From Imbricaverruca yamaguchii (lineage: Eukaryota; Arthropoda; Thecostraca; Neoverrucidae): 64,000 nucleotides of DNA. The position numbers and the translations under genes are program-made. How positions within the stretch are numbered: the first letter of the stretch is position 1; the number at the start of each line of letters is the position of its first letter. The notes under the pieces are model-generated. The model was not told the DNA's origin, did not search any database, and saw only the letters and a list, made by a program, of their open reading frames with translations. Positions 51,201-61,868 of the stretch are shown piece after piece. The stretch covers positions 159,501-223,500 of the forward strand of contig JAOTOL010001068.1 in the NCBI GenBank assembly GCA_034440575.1. Direction: 5' to 3'.

Positions 51201-53849
51201 AGCCGCGACCAGCCGTTCTTCTCCGTGCACAGTTCTGCAAGCGCCCTCTCAAAGTTCACGATCGGGGATGGCTCACGTCTGCAATTTGGTCTGAAATAAC
51301 TATATGGTGCACTGCTACAGTGAGGCTTGTTTAGTACTGTTACTCAAACTATGCAGGTGTATATATATATATATATATAAAGTGTGGCAAGGGTATTTTT
51401 TGCCAGCTAGAATTTCTGGGACTTACCTCTTGGGACCAGGCATGACTCATTGAAGCTCAGGTTTCCTTTTCAAAGATTGCTCCCTCAAGCCTAGCATGTT
51501 CCCTGTGCCCAACAAAATGTACAGGGAATGCATGCTATGTTGCATAACACATAATGATCCCTTGGGGCCTGGCTGGATCTTTTGGGATTCCAGATCCATT
51601 TTTGTGACTTCTACACAAGTTTGGGAGCATTGGTACACTGTTAGGGAGAAATCTGTAAATGTGTGGGGCTTCAAACAACTTTGTGCTGGGCCCAGATGAG
51701 ACCTTTTAGTAGGTGCATTAAGCCTTAGCACACCTGTTGGTTAGCACTCTGTTCCTAGTGTTTGCTCATTCCCAGTGCAATGGACCTGCTGCATTCCTGA
51801 TTGCAGTTTATGCTAGGCATGCTCTGTGCATGCTTGAAGGCCTTGATGGATGCCTGAATCAGGATCTATATGCCAAAGTTCTTGTTGAAACCTGTCATGT
51901 TATGCAGACTGGATCACTGAAACAGTCAGCCATTCAACTGTATCTCCAGTGAGTTCCATTATTATAAATAGCGAATATCTTGCTCATGCCATTTTCCAAA
52001 GAGATGATGGAGGGGGAAGTTGCTAGGTATGCTTCAACAAGTCCAGTCCATCCACTTCCCATAATTTGTGCTTTGGAGCCTATATATAAATATGCATTCT
52101 TTCCTCATTCACCACAGGAATCAATGCTAACATCATTTTAACATAATTCACAAATGTTTCAAAAATGTTATTTTCAACTGTAGCTGAGACTGGAAGCAAA
52201 AAAAGAGAAAAGGTGAATGCACCTTCCTACCTAGGTAACTAGGTAAAGAGGTATTATTTCGGTCTCAGGTATTCACAAGACAGGTCCTGCATATATATTA
52301 CTTCCATAAAGCAAACAAAGGGCTGCGTTTGGGCAGTTTTAGTTTGGTTAAGTCTTTATTAAGTTTGAAAAATATCTTCTTTCATTTCATTTTTCTGAAA
52401 GAACACAAAATTTGTCCAAAACTGGTCAGGCAAAGTTTGGTTTCTTAATTTGACATTAAAAAATTTTTTGTTGTTGACATTTTACATTTTTAAGAAAAAA
52501 ATGTTTTCCTGCATTTTTGTTAAACATTATTTCTGATGTTAGGTACCTATACCACCAAACTCCAAGGAAACTATTGCAGTTTCAGGTGACAATCATACAA
52601 GTGTTACACACTTTTTACCTACATGACAGAGAAAGGGTTTAGTTGAAAGGGCAATGTTTGACTAAGTTCAATGCTTCCATCAATGGGTTGTTGCACCTTA
52701 TTAGAGATGAGGTCAAACATTACAATTTACAACAATAATGTTCCTTGAACCATTCACTGGATGGGGAGTGTTGTTGATTTGAGCCTCACAAATTCTGATT
52801 GCCCCAATACGGCACAAAGCCAGCGTCAGTTTACAAGGGCATAACACCAGTGATTTGGGTGGGGTGGGTGTTTATTTAAAGATAGATACAGGGTTAATAT
52901 GGGAAATTTGCTCATAAATGTCCGAAGTTTGCATCTCTGAGTGGTCACAGCTAACTTTTTTTGTGCATCCCCTAGGTCTTATTTAATGGATCAATCACTT
53001 TTGAGATGTATGTAGCCGGAGCCAGAGCCGCCCGAGCCAGTAAATTTTGCCTGGAGCTGGAGCCAGTCGGAGCCACAGGAACATTTTACTTAGAGCCAGA
53101 GCCAGGATACTTCCCAGGAGCCAGAGCCATCCAAAATTTTCCAGCTCCGCATCCCTGGTTTTAGTAATTTGATTCTTGTAAAGAAAAAAGGAAATTTTCC
53201 ATATCAAACATTGGCTTCTTGCACAGATTAGGCTAGGGTAATCCGGGTTATGCTACTTCTTTTCATTTTGAACATTACATTTCATGCTACATTACCCAAC
53301 TCCAAGCCTCATTTCAATTTGGGGTGGTATTTTGTCTCCCCACTTAAAAGTATGCATTTGCAGAGGAAATAAGTGGTTACATCATGCTCAGCATATTCAT
53401 AAACATTGCATGATACAAAATTCCAAGAAATCATAAACCTAACTTAAGCTAAAAGTTTAGGCACCACTCCAAGCCCTTTTTTAGTTATTGTGCCTGCCAA
53501 CTGAAAAGTATGCATTTGCAGGAGAAGACATAGACATAAAATATTAGTGCAACTATGAGCCACAAGGGCCCCTCTTGGTTGCACTCTGTACACTGAACCA
53601 GTTGCCCACCAAATCTGTCAATCAGCCCTCCCTGCAATACTGAAAAGCTAGCCCTCTATTCTTATGATTGTCTATGCTGTTTTTAAGGAAATGAGTTATC
53701 GCATCAACCAACATTAATCCAGACCGCATTGGAGAAATAAATTCCAAGAATTGAAAAATTACCTCACACTGGAAATTTACCGGTAGGCACTTACCCGGCC
53801 TAGCTCTTCGCTTGGCTTCACGAATTCTTTTCCGCGAACGATGATCCAT
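44828..53849 (-). CDS. JMJD6: JMJD6 jumonji Fe(II)/2-oxoglutarate hydroxylase, 7 exons
   Basis: Nuclear JmjC oxygenase. Members hydroxylate lysines of splicing regulators such as U2AF2, and other activities have been proposed. Joined exons on the - strand are 53849-53795, 51234-51023, 50739-50584, 49524-49328, 46685-46548, 45795-45597 and 45271-44828. They total 1401 nt (466 residues; human has 403) and all phases match. Visible are the N-terminal basic signal [20 protein letters not shown], iron ligands His189, Asp191 ([12 protein letters not shown]) and His275 (GWWHVV), and 2-oxoglutarate contacts Lys206 (GHKR) and Thr287. Each sits exactly two residues beyond its human counterpart. The tail has a serine run and then an unusual RS-like repeat. 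The catalytic core looks fully functional. Confidence 0.97.
44851..44985. repeat. 30-bp coding minisatellite in JMJD6 tail
   Basis: Four full units of ACCTGGCGCCGTTTCCTCTC followed by GAGGACGATG, at 44851, 44881, 44911 and 44941, plus a partial unit. 30 bp keeps the frame, so each unit adds ten residues of RS-like tail. Confidence 0.92.
45318..45550. repeat. CA-rich minisatellite in JMJD6 intron 6
   Basis: Repeats of GCAGCACACAGCACAGTACT and GACACAGCAG with a period of roughly 30 bp fill most of the 325-bp intron between exons 6 and 7. Confidence 0.75.
45597..45795 (-). CDS. JMJD6: JMJD6 exon 6 (third iron ligand)
   Basis: Acceptor TGTCTCAG|G, donor CTGCAG|GTGGGC. It encodes [37 protein letters not shown] and [19 protein letters not shown]. 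It contains His275 and Thr287. Human has GGWWHVV where this has YGWWHVV. Confidence 0.97.
46010..46205 (-). repeat. Dispersed repeat, partner of 2530-2720
   Basis: On the - strand it reads GGATGAAGGAAGAAGTGGCT, TTGGAAGAAAATAAAGGATT and GGAATGCCTTTCACTTCAG, and keeps one open frame of 60 codons (basic, [20 protein letters not shown]). It lies in JMJD6 intron 5. Confidence 0.6.
46548..46685 (-). CDS. JMJD6: JMJD6 exon 5
   Basis: Acceptor GTCGGCAG|G, donor CAAAA|GTGAGC, phase 2 on both sides. It encodes [20 protein letters not shown] and [20 protein letters not shown], close to human throughout. Confidence 0.97.
46874..47793 (-). mobile_element. CR1/L2-type LINE, 5'-truncated, with RT frame
   Basis: A 246-codon frame (47035-47775) carries the reverse-transcriptase blocks [25 protein letters not shown] (both catalytic Asp kept), GVILNTKL and [12 protein letters not shown], and ends at [11 protein letters not shown], a hallmark of this LINE group. 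The 3' UTR (CCACAAGGGCCCTTCTTGG on the + strand) extends to ACATAAAGACATAAAAG at about 46875. It is 5'-truncated at about 47793 and so cannot move by itself. It is inserted in JMJD6 intron 4, same strand as JMJD6. Confidence 0.92.
47794..49327. other. JMJD6 intron 4: SINE tail and family 1 copy D
   Basis: 47950-48005 is a SINE-tail fragment (TTTAGGGGCGCGTCGACTGC). 48030-48400 is family 1 repeat copy D, inverted, beginning AAGCGCTCGACGAGTAGGG and later GCCAGAATATCCGATTT, matching copy C. 48780-49282 is unrecognised with short GGTCACAGCTGGCAC repeats. No extra exon is needed, as exons 4 and 5 join in phase. Confidence 0.55.
49328..49524 (-). CDS. JMJD6: JMJD6 exon 4 (HxD iron site)
   Basis: Acceptor GACCGGCAG|CAC (phase 0), donor AAACG|GTGTGT (phase 2). 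It encodes [40 protein letters not shown] and [18 protein letters not shown]. It contains His189, Asp191 and Lys206. Confidence 0.98.
49525..50211. other. JMJD6 intron 3, proximal part, no gene recognised
   Basis: Unrecognised sequence with one A run at about 49855-49866. No conserved peptide. Confidence 0.4.
50212..50583. repeat. ~40-bp minisatellite abutting the JMJD6 exon 3 donor
   Basis: About eight units of GTTTCCGCTGGGAGGGTACG then GTCGCGGCGATCYCCAGG. The last unit runs to within about ten bases of the exon 3 donor. A stretch near 50407-50445 is disrupted by an A run. Confidence 0.88.
50584..50739 (-). CDS. JMJD6: JMJD6 exon 3
   Basis: Acceptor CCCTTTTCAG|CGG, donor GGAGAT|GTGAGC, phase 0 on both sides, 52 codons. 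It encodes [20 protein letters not shown] then [13 protein letters not shown] and [15 protein letters not shown], close to human ([20 protein letters not shown]). Confidence 0.98.
51023..51234 (-). CDS. JMJD6: JMJD6 exon 2
   Basis: Acceptor GCGCTTGCAG|AA completes GAA (Glu) with exon 1. Donor CTCGAG|GTGAGT, phase 0. It encodes [20 protein letters not shown] through [20 protein letters not shown] to RANQRWTLE. It is the least conserved part of the protein, as in other animals, but the VERFEKP and WTLE anchors are clear. Confidence 0.95.
51235..53520. other. JMJD6 intron 1, no gene recognised
   Basis: TA microsatellite at about 51359-51380. From 51400 to 53500 the sequence is AT-rich. A few phrases look like decayed coding DNA (51740-51950), without a recognisable family. 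Confidence 0.4.
53521..53690 (-). mobile_element. LINE 3' end only, next to JMJD6 exon 1
   Basis: It matches the 3' UTR of the LINE at 46874-47037 almost base for base (CAAGGGCCCCTCTTGGTTGC, CCAGTTGCCCACCAAATCTG) including the ACATAAAATATTAGTGCAAC end. It is extremely 5'-truncated and sits about 100 bp inside intron 1 from the JMJD6 exon 1 donor. Confidence 0.88.
53795..53849 (-). CDS. JMJD6: JMJD6 exon 1 (start)
   Basis: ATG at 53849, donor GGCCGG|GTAAGT, phase 1. It encodes [18 protein letters not shown], nearly the human N-terminus ([18 protein letters not shown]), a nuclear localisation segment. It is separated from exon 2 by 2.56 kb. Confidence 0.96.
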
Positions 53850-54515
53850 GCTTGTTTGATATCGCTTGAGATGAAATCAAATTATCGGCAGTAGTTTCAA
53901 GCAAACAGATGTACCATGAAAGCCACCTGCATCCACAAAACCACCTCACTAGCACCCCCTCATCCGCAGCACGCGCCACGCAACACATAATACACAAATC
54001 TGGAAGCCTTCAATTTTCATGATGCAACAACTTCAGAGAGGAATTAAATCTGGCCGGTTGCTCTCTTGCTGATATATTTTCTTCAGCACCAATGATGGCT
54101 AATAATTTGAAACGTCAGAGGTGTTCAACAATTAACAAGGCCATTAGTCAGGACGTTTTTAATGTTGCACAATCATTAGCACTAGCATTTCTACGGATAC
54201 AAAACCCCATGATGAATCAGTGGGGAGCAACCAGAGTAGTGTTCATGGAGCCTGTGAGCTATGCGGTCAAAATGGGCTCCACATATCACCTAAACGTCAT
54301 CAGCAGCGGGCGGCCAAAAAATTGACCTCATGGGTCAATTCTTGCGCATAATTTTCATTTGTGAATTGTATCATCAATTCAGTCCAAATTGAAGCGGAGC
54401 GATAGTACAACAACCGTACACACTACCTACTTTGCAACTACTTACCTAGCTTGGTAATGCTGCTATTTTGCTTGTTTGCTTACATTGCTTATCTTGATGT
54501 ACTCTTGATGTATGA

Positions 54516-55556
54516 ACCACAAGGGCCCTTCTTGGTTCCACTCTGGGCGCTGAACCAGTTGCCCACCAAACCCGTCGATCAGCCTTCTATTCTTATAATG
54601 ATTGCCTATGGTTTTTTTAAGGATGCTTAGTGTGCTGCTGCTGGCAATGGTTTCTGGCAGCTGGCTCTAGTGTTCTACTTGCCTGTTGGTGAAGAAAGAC
54701 TGTCTTAACCTTGTCCTGCTGTGATTAACTTTAAAATTAACTGTTTTTGTTGCCCTCTTGTGCTCTCTAAAAGCCAACAATCTTTTTCATAACTAGGAGA
54801 CCAAGCTTGGGCACAGTATTCCCAAATGTGGCTTGACATATGCACAGTAAAGCTTCCTGATGACTTCCTCACTTCTGTATGATACATTCCTATTTATTTC
54901 CCCAAGCATTCTCAGTGCCTTCTTCCTGGCTTCCTGGGTCTGTTCTGATGCCCCCAATTTTGTGTTTAGAATAACACCTAAGTCCTTTTCCTGCTGAGTC
55001 ACAGATAGTACTTGGCCACCCATCAAGTAAGGAGCCTTCATGTGCTGTCTACCTATATGCATGATTTTGCACTTATCAAAATTCAATTTTATTTTCCATT
55101 TTTCAGACCACTTCACAAGTTCATCTAGGTCTTTCTGCAGCAGGATATGCTCATTGTGTCCTGTTATTGCCCTAAATACCTTCAAATTATCTACAAATTT
55201 CAAAACCTTGCTGCTTAGGCCACTCTCAATGTTATTTACAAATATAGTGAACAATAGTGGCCTCAGTACTGACCCCTGGGGAACACCATTAAGAACATTT
55301 TGCCATGATGACTATACCATTTCACATCACTCTGCTGTTTATTTGAAAGCCACAACTCTATCCATTTTAGGATGCTACCTGCAATACCATGTACCTGAAG
55401 CTGCATCATTAACCTTTTATGTGGTACCTTGTCCAAGGCTTTACTAGAGTTGAGATATGCTATGTCAACCTGATTTCCCTGATCAAATCGTTCAGTAGCA
55501 AAAATAGACAAGAGATTTGTGAGACATGATCACCATTTTCTAAACCTATGTTGGTT
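54516..55556 (-). mobile_element. CR1/L2-type LINE, second copy, degenerate
   Basis: Same family and strand as 46874-47793. It extends further 5': a decayed YLNSSKALDKVPHKRL block for YLDFSKAFDKVPHKRL. The catalytic FADD is FVDN, and frameshifts and stops divide the frame. The 3' UTR is present at 54516-54622, with an extra segment at 54622-54775 not seen in the other copy. Not functional. Confidence 0.9.
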
Positions 55557-57123
55557 TATAAAAGTTGTTGGCAACAAACAATGTAGTGCTCTGTACCTAT
55601 CTCACCCAAGTAACCTTGCTTGCTAAAATGCACTGTAGGTTTTCATAGCACATCCAGCTCTGCAATGACACACCATCATGTTCCTTTGCTTCATTGCAGC
55701 CTACCACAATGAAGTGATTTTGAAATTGTGATAGGTTGTGATGCAAGTGATAATTCAGATAGCATGAAAGACACCAGAAAAAATGTTGACAATGTACCTA
55801 GGTACCTACCTACATGTCATCACCCCTCAACAAAATATATGGGGTACAAAGGGGAGGTTTTAATTAGGGGAATATGTAGTAAAGAAGAATGCAGAATTAC
55901 AGGAAACTAACCTAACCTCAGCTAATCTAACCCAGCACAGCCTAGCCTAGTGTAACCTGATTATGGATTACATGGAACATAACAAAAGTCCTGCTGAAGC
56001 ACCACCCATTATTGGAACTCCATCCATGCTGCAGTGCCAAAGTTGGTAAAGCAACTTGTTTCTGGAAGTATGGTATCCAGAACATTATCCTCCAAATAAA
56101 AAAGGATACTGTGTTGTTTATTGGCAGTTAGGTATTGAATGGTGGGTATTGTTGTGCTTTATTATACTCAAGAGACAAGCTTTACACACATTTTACCTCT
56201 ATAAATCAAATAAATGAGTAGACTAGGCAGTAAACTTGCCATAAAAAATGTGACAGTATAAAATGCCAGATACCCAGTCTGGCCATAGCACTCTTCCACA
56301 GCTAATAATCTTGCAGTTCAGGAGCCTGAGGAAATAAATTATTTAACCTACTTGAGTGCAACCTGTCCTGTGCAAACAGCTGACACCTTACCCCAGGCAG
56401 TGATTCTGTTTGCCTTTCCAAACACTATGCCAGCCACAGTGTCAGTTTTAAATGGAAAATAGCAATGGCTCGATAATGAAGCCATTTCCATAGTTGTGAG
56501 TTATGCTTTCATGAAGTGATACATTTAACCAGGCAAATGAATATCAAGTAACGTGGAACTACTTATTGTCATCTGCACAATCCTGATGTTTGATAAGCAT
56601 GGTTTGGCCCACAAAATGGATATTTTAATATACTTTTGGTATTGTAACTAATTTCTTTTGTGTACCAACTATCCTTGTTGAACTGTCATGATTAAAACAG
56701 TGTTGTCACTGTCTGGTAATATGTGCTCCAATGATGTCATTTTGCCATCGATTTTTTCTTCATTTTTATGTTGTCCACATGCTGATGATTCTAAAAAAAA
56801 ACAAAGGGTATCAATGTGTTATTTAGTAAAGAAAGCACAAGAACAGCCAGAAACATGTTCATTGTCAGGCATATGCCATTATTTATGGGATTGAGATCTT
56901 CATTATGCTCCACCTCAGTTAGTTTGTGGAATCGCCCATCATCAAACAGGGAGACTAGCCGAAATGGAAACACTCGATACTCTTCGAATCTGCTATGGTT
57001 CCGGCGAATGCACCGAAGCGAACATGCTTGCCACATCTAACTTGAAATGTTGTCGAGAGGTTGTATTCTGTCATCGTCACTCTCCATGGTGTGCACTCAG
57101 GTGGTGTGTGGTCAGTCAACACC
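55557..57123. other. Region between JMJD6 and the claudin-like gene
   Basis: AT-rich, with CTAACC-type words at 55905-55960 and no recognised gene. The region just before 57124 presumably holds the claudin-like gene's promoter, but I see no specific element. Confidence 0.4.
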
Positions 57124-57266
57124 ATGGGCAAACACACAGGAGCTCTCTTGAGCAGCAAGCAGGCGGCGCGCATCGTCATCTTCGACCGGCGCCTGCTGCT
57201 GTTCTGCAGCCTGCTGGCGGGCGTCGGCCTGCTGATGTGGGCAGCCAGTCTGGCCTCAGAACTCTG
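57124..57266 (+). CDS. Claudin-like exon 1 (TM1)
   Basis: Good start context (CAACACCATGG), donor CTCTG|GTCAGT, phase 2. It encodes MGKHTGALLSSKQAARIVIF and then the hydrophobic LLLFCSLLAGVGLLMWAASL. A short basic N-terminus before TM1 is usual for the superfamily. Confidence 0.75.
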
Positions 57267-60200
57267 GTCAGTTTTGGCGCCTTGGTCGCCCATCAGATGT
57301 CCGTTCACACCGTTGTTCTGTGATGAAGGCAGCTGTGATCGTAGAACACTGATGTAGCGAATGACGTTCGCTTTGTTTCTTGGAGAGAATGCCGGCGATG
57401 TGTATTTGGCAAAGAAGAGCCCAAACATTGAAAGTAGGTATTTTCCATGTAACACTATTGGGTTTGGGAATTTCAAGAGTTGTGATCTGGTAATGAAATG
57501 CCAGAGTCCTGCTGCATGTCCTGTGGCATGCCAGCACAATGTGGTTCATTTCCAGCCAGCAAGCTTAATTGCAGCCAAACTCCCGTACTTGTACCAGCAT
57601 TATATGTCAGTGCTGCCATGCATGTCTGGTGTGTATCATACATATGTGTGCTTATGGGGTACAGCTGCCGGTTGATGGGCGATGACGTCACCAGGGCTGT
57701 GATCAGCTGTCCGGACGGTGTCCGAGTGAACGAGACGGCCATCACGGGCACGTGGGAGGCCTCTCTGAGGTCGGCGCACGTTGGCCTATGGAGGAGCTGC
57801 AAAACACTGGTGCAGGACACCTCCCAGCCAAGCCAGGTCAACATTGTCAGTGAGTTATGACGTGGTAGTAGGCTTCGAGGTGCACTGTGTTCACATAGTG
57901 CACAACATCGCATTTGGTTAATCAAGTTATTGATGAATGGTGTTTCAACAGAAGGCTAGAATGTTTTCCAAATATAGCACAGCAACTATGTATTTCTGTA
58001 TTGTAGCTGTGTAACAGTATCCAAAACACATTAACCATATAGCACAGTATCTGATATATTACGTGTGCCACTGCCCATTAACACGCATACTGGATGGTGT
58101 GGGGGCAGAATACCACCGCCCCTTCTGTTGACGTATGCCAAAATTGATGCATGCTTCCAAAAAATCGAATTTACAACAAATAAGTCTGACGCTGATACCT
58201 CATTTGCACCTTTATGAAACAAGTATGTTGCAATGTTGCAGTTGAGATATTTGAGTTCAAATGCAATTATGCAATTGAGATATTCTCAAATGTCGCCATC
58301 TCAACATCTGCTATGGCGAATGAGACTGTACCTGACGTTATAACGTTACATTTTCCAACCCACATAAACTATGGTACACAGAAGGTGCGAAAGGTAGATG
58401 TCCTGACGATTATATATGCGGTGTGAGGAAGCCAATGGTATAGCGATCGCTCGGCAGCAGAAACACCCGGTCCCTTCTTGTTTGTGTCATTTGCCATCCG
58501 TCACGAACTGTTTGTAGACTGGCCATGTGAGGATGCAATTTATAGGTGTTGTGCATATTTCTGAGGATACATGGCTGGTGAAAAGCATGATGCCAATAGA
58601 TGTGAACTGTCTTCTTCATCATGTGGCAATACTGAAGAATCAAGTGTCATAAGTACATGATTATGTTGTATTAGCATAGCATCAAAATGTACTCTTGTAT
58701 ATATATATATATATATATGTATGTATGCATGCATGCGTGCATGCATACATACATACACACATACATACATACATACATATGTGTGCGTGTGTGTTCGTGC
58801 ATATGCGTGTGCGTGCATAGCATGTGTTGTTATATTAAGATCTGAACAAAGCTAAGTTGCATCCTGAAAAATGCCATCAAACTGCAAGCAATTATTTCTG
58901 GTGAGGAAGAACATACTGTTCTCGAAACCAATCTAAGTGTAGCTTTGGTGAAATAGTTTGCAAACTTGGAACTACTGACAAGGATGTCATATTCCAGATC
59001 AGACAGGTCGCCCAGAATCTGGTTAAAGCAGAAAGTTCTATATCATTTATTAGAGAATGGAGGAAGGAAAGCCTACCGTCGGAGGACACCACTATTCTAA
59101 CCTTACACACCCACCGAGAAAACACGGATTACATAAACTTACCCTGTAATCCTTAAATTTCCAACGCAGCTCAGCTACGTTGAAGACCAGTGTATGTTCT
59201 AATTTCACGTAGTTCTCGTCCACACCCCTTCTGCCTCATGTTGAATATTCCAGGTCCATATTTGTTGGCATTTGGAGGAGTTTGACCTGTTTCTCGCTGT
59301 ATTTTTGTGAAGTTGTTTGGTGCATTTTTACGTTTCCATTGTTTAGGACGTGCTGTTCTCTGTTGTCCGGTAACTTAGTTCATCTCCTCGTCAGCTGCTT
59401 GTCGTTATCACGATTTATCCGGTATCGCCGATGAGTCGGGCAGTATTGGACCAGAAAGCGATCAGATCGACGTTCGGCTTCACAACTTCAACGCCAATGT
59501 CGGTAAGAGTTCATAAGTCGTGGTCATTTATGTGTTGCTGGCAGTATAGATCAATTTACATGCATATATATGATGATCCATGTGACCCATAAGTCTGTTT
59601 TGGGTAGAATGTTATAAGTGGATCCAGCATGGTGAAATATTGCGAGCCACATTTCATCAGCTGTTATGTGCATAGTGGTTAAGTGTACGGCATATTATTG
59701 TGCGTAATGGTGTCTTGTCATGCTTGATTTGACATTCTCAGTACTACTAAGCAGGTTGATAAAGCGTCACCTCGGGCTACTCGTTTCTCATGTCACCAAA
59801 AGAACTCAACACAAAGATGTCGGCGCCTAGAACAGTTGGCCAGAAATCTCACTGAATTTCGTGTGTCGACGTCATTGGCTGCGACTTTGACAGTGTCCTC
59901 CATTTAGGAAGTGCTTCGCCTCGCTATCGTGCTCTTCATGATGGCCGACCTCAAACTGACCAATCGGATGACGCTATACGTCACTATGTTTATGTGTACA
60001 AACATCGTCGTTGTAACGACCTGACCAGCTGCCAACCAGTTGGTCCAGTCCAGCAGTCAGGCTACTAGGGGTGTTTCTGAATCATGAAACGCTGCGACAT
60101 TCTTTACACCACCACCGATTTCAGCAAGGCTTGCTGTGGGATGCGTCGTATTCCCTTCAGCACCGATATTCCCTTCCGCAGAGCGGCGTCGCGCCTGTCT

Positions 60201-60319
60201 GGGTTTTGCCCTGATTTCTGGGCTGCTTCTGCTTATGGCCATTTTCTTTTCGTGGTACACCATCCGCGTGCCACGCTACACTTTCAAGCGTGTGACGGCC
60301 TGCATCTACTGCATGGCAG
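57124..60319 (+). CDS. Claudin/PMP22/CACNG-superfamily tetraspan protein, 5' part
   Basis: Joined exons 57124-57266, 57665-57849, 59395-59502 and 60182-60319 are in phase and give 191 residues. TM1 is residues 24-45. A large extracellular loop follows, with sequon Asn70-Glu-Thr and the superfamily signature Trp78...Gly88-Leu-Trp-x-x-Cys93 (TGTW..VGLWRSC). TM2 is 151-173, then a basic turn and the start of TM3 (VTACIYCMAG). In the vertebrate calcium-channel gamma / TARP group the equivalent motif is GLWRTC, so a TARP- or GSG1-like membrane regulator is as likely as a junction claudin. The rest of TM3 and TM4 were not found before 61.8 kb. The gene is incomplete in my reading. Confidence 0.72.
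57665..57849 (+). CDS. Claudin-like exon 2 (extracellular loop 1)
   Basis: Acceptor GGGGTACAG|C. The donor is placed at ATTGTCA|GTGAGT because only this one joins exon 3 in phase; an upstream CAG|GTCAAC would not. It encodes CRLMGDDVTRAVISCPDGVR, VNETAITGTWEASLRSAHVG and LWRSCKTL, containing the GLW-x-x-C signature. Confidence 0.78.
58031..58820. repeat. Intron 2 with TA/TGCA/CATA microsatellites
   Basis: A compound microsatellite at 58698-58810 starts with TA repeats, then TGTATGCATGCATGCG and ACATACATACATACATA, and ends in GTGTGCGTG. The rest of the intron has no recognised feature. Confidence 0.85.
59395..59502 (+). CDS. Claudin-like exon 3 (loop, acidic)
   Basis: Acceptor CTCCTCGTCAG|CT, donor AATGTCG|GTAAGA. 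In the frame set by exon 2 it encodes ACRYHDLSGIADESGSIGPE then SDQIDVRLHNFNANV. The other two frames are less protein-like or stop. The phase match supports it, but the peptide has no family signature. Confidence 0.6.
60182..60319 (+). CDS. Claudin-like exon 4 (TM2, start of TM3)
   Basis: Acceptor CCCTTCCGCAG|AG completes GAG, donor ATGGCAG|GTGGGT, phase 1. It encodes ERRRACLGFALISGLLLLMA, IFFSWYTIRVPRYTFKRVTA and CIYCMA. One full membrane segment flanked by basic residues, then the start of another. Confidence 0.75.
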
Positions 60320-60664
60320 GTGGGTGGTGGGCGACGTGGCGCCACAGCAGCGCTGACTTTCGACAAGTGTAGGCACTCTCCTCTATCCACTCACCTTAGC
60401 CTTCCATTATATTTGTCCCCTTGACCCTCATTATGATTCAATTTATACGAATATATTAGCATGTAATATCAGCACTGCAGTGCAGTGGTTGCGTGTCATA
60501 CAACAAGCAACAACAACAAATGAATTCAACAAACCCATTGGAGTGAGCTTGTTTTGTGTAACTAATCCAATGGATGTCCGTTTCTACCACCGATTGTTTT
60601 ACCTTTTTACTGCTGTGCTGCCCCGTTGGTACGTCTGCCTTTTCACCCTTCTCACCTGCCCTGC

Positions 60665-60772
60665 TCGAGTCTCACCTGTCGCTACTCTTCACCCGCGGCC
60701 AATCGGCGTGAGAGATTGTCGACGCTGCATGACTCAATGGTCGATGTGTCATAAAAAACAATAACCAATTGC
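60665..60772 (+). mobile_element. tRNA-derived SINE, 5'-truncated
   Basis: It begins inside the B box (CTCGAGTCTCACCTGTCGC), continues through CGGCCAATCGGCGTGAGAGA and ends CATAAAAAACAATAACCAAT. Same family as 8619-8776, lacking the A-box half. Confidence 0.85.
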
Positions 60773-61249
60773 CCTGCGTGTTGTGATATTACCATGAACT
60801 ATGTGACGTCACAGCCGCGCCGTGTTCATGAGCATAAACGATCATCAGTACCAAGTACTAATAACGGACAGTGCTACGCGATGACCTCGCCATGGCCCAG
60901 GTTCAAGTACAAAGTGTGGCAAAGTACATTTATGTTAATATTGTGTCTCTTTATTCGGTCGCTATGAATCATTGTTGCTGGGCCACATTTCTGAGACATG
61001 CATTTCATACCGATTCCACGCAACCTTCTTTTTGAAGTGAGAAAGGTTGAGCATTCCCTTTAGCATTAGCTAGCGAGTTGCCGGTTGCTAGTTTGAAAAA
61101 TTGTTGCGGAGTCCCAGGATGGACTTGCATTTGGAATGTTGATTGAGGAGAATGCTGTCGGATGCTAAGCTAGGGTAAGCTTCATAAGGCTTCAAGCCCC
61201 CTGCCCTATCCGACCCCGATGGTATGTCCGGTTTGCGTGCTGACGTTAT

Positions 61250-61783
61250 TGGACCAGTCTGTGGTGGCGCTCTGCCGACTGTTGTGCACCAGTCTGTGGT
61301 GGCGCTCTGCCGACTATTGTGGACCAGTCTGTGGTGGCGCTCTGGCGACTGTTGTGGACCAGTCTGTGGTGGCGCTCTGCCGACTGTTGAGGACCAGTCT
61401 GTGGCGACGCTCTGGCGACTGTTGAGGACCAGTCTGTGGCGACTGTTGCGGACCAGTCTGTGGCGACTGTTCAGGACCAGTCTGTGGCGACTGTTGTGCA
61501 CCAGTCTGTGGCGACTGTTGAGGACCAGTCTGTGGCGACTGTTGTGCACCAGTCTGTGGCGACTGTTGAGGACCAGTCTGTGGCGACTGTTGTGCACCAG
61601 TCTGTGGCGACTGTTGAGGACCAGTCTGTCGCGACTGTTGAGGACCAGTCTGTGGCGACTGTTGAGGACCAGTCTGTGGCGGCGCTCTGGCGACTGTTGT
61701 GGGCCAGTCTGTGACGAATGGTGAGGACCATTCTGTGGGGACTGTTGAGGACCAGTCTGTGGCGGCGCTCTGGCGACTGCTGA
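61250..61783. repeat. 24-bp minisatellite, about 20 units
   Basis: The basic unit is GGACCAGTCTGTGGCGACTG with TTGA/TTGT. The first and last thirds carry longer units with an inserted GGCGCTCTGGCGACTG or GGCGCTCTGCCGACTG. Since 24 and 36 are multiples of 3, all six frames stay open over long distances. No protein should be read from it. Confidence 0.93.
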
Positions 61784-61803
61784 GGACCCTGTGCGCACCA
61801 CAG

Positions 61804-61868
61804 GTGACAACTCAAACCAAAGTTCATGCGTACCGTTTGTTCAACACCAACCGGTCAGTTGGCGAGGA
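61804..61868 (+). other. Possible exon directly after the minisatellite
   Basis: Acceptor GCGCACCACAG|GTG, strong donor GAGGA|GTAAGT. Phase 0 reading gives VTTQTKVHAYRLFNTNRSVG and joins in phase with 62270-62399. It does not join in that frame to claudin-like exon 4 (phase 1), so at least one exon would be missing between them. Candidate only. Confidence 0.3.

Noticed and set aside
57837..57849. Ending claudin-like exon 2 at the upstream CAG|GTCAAC
   Set aside because: It would put exon 3 out of frame with an inferior peptide; the GTGAGT at 57850 is a better donor and keeps phase.
61224..61810. Long overlapping frames with repeated LWRLLRTS / QSVATVED peptides
   Set aside because: They are translations of a 24-bp minisatellite whose period is a multiple of three. 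Several frames on both strands are open at once.
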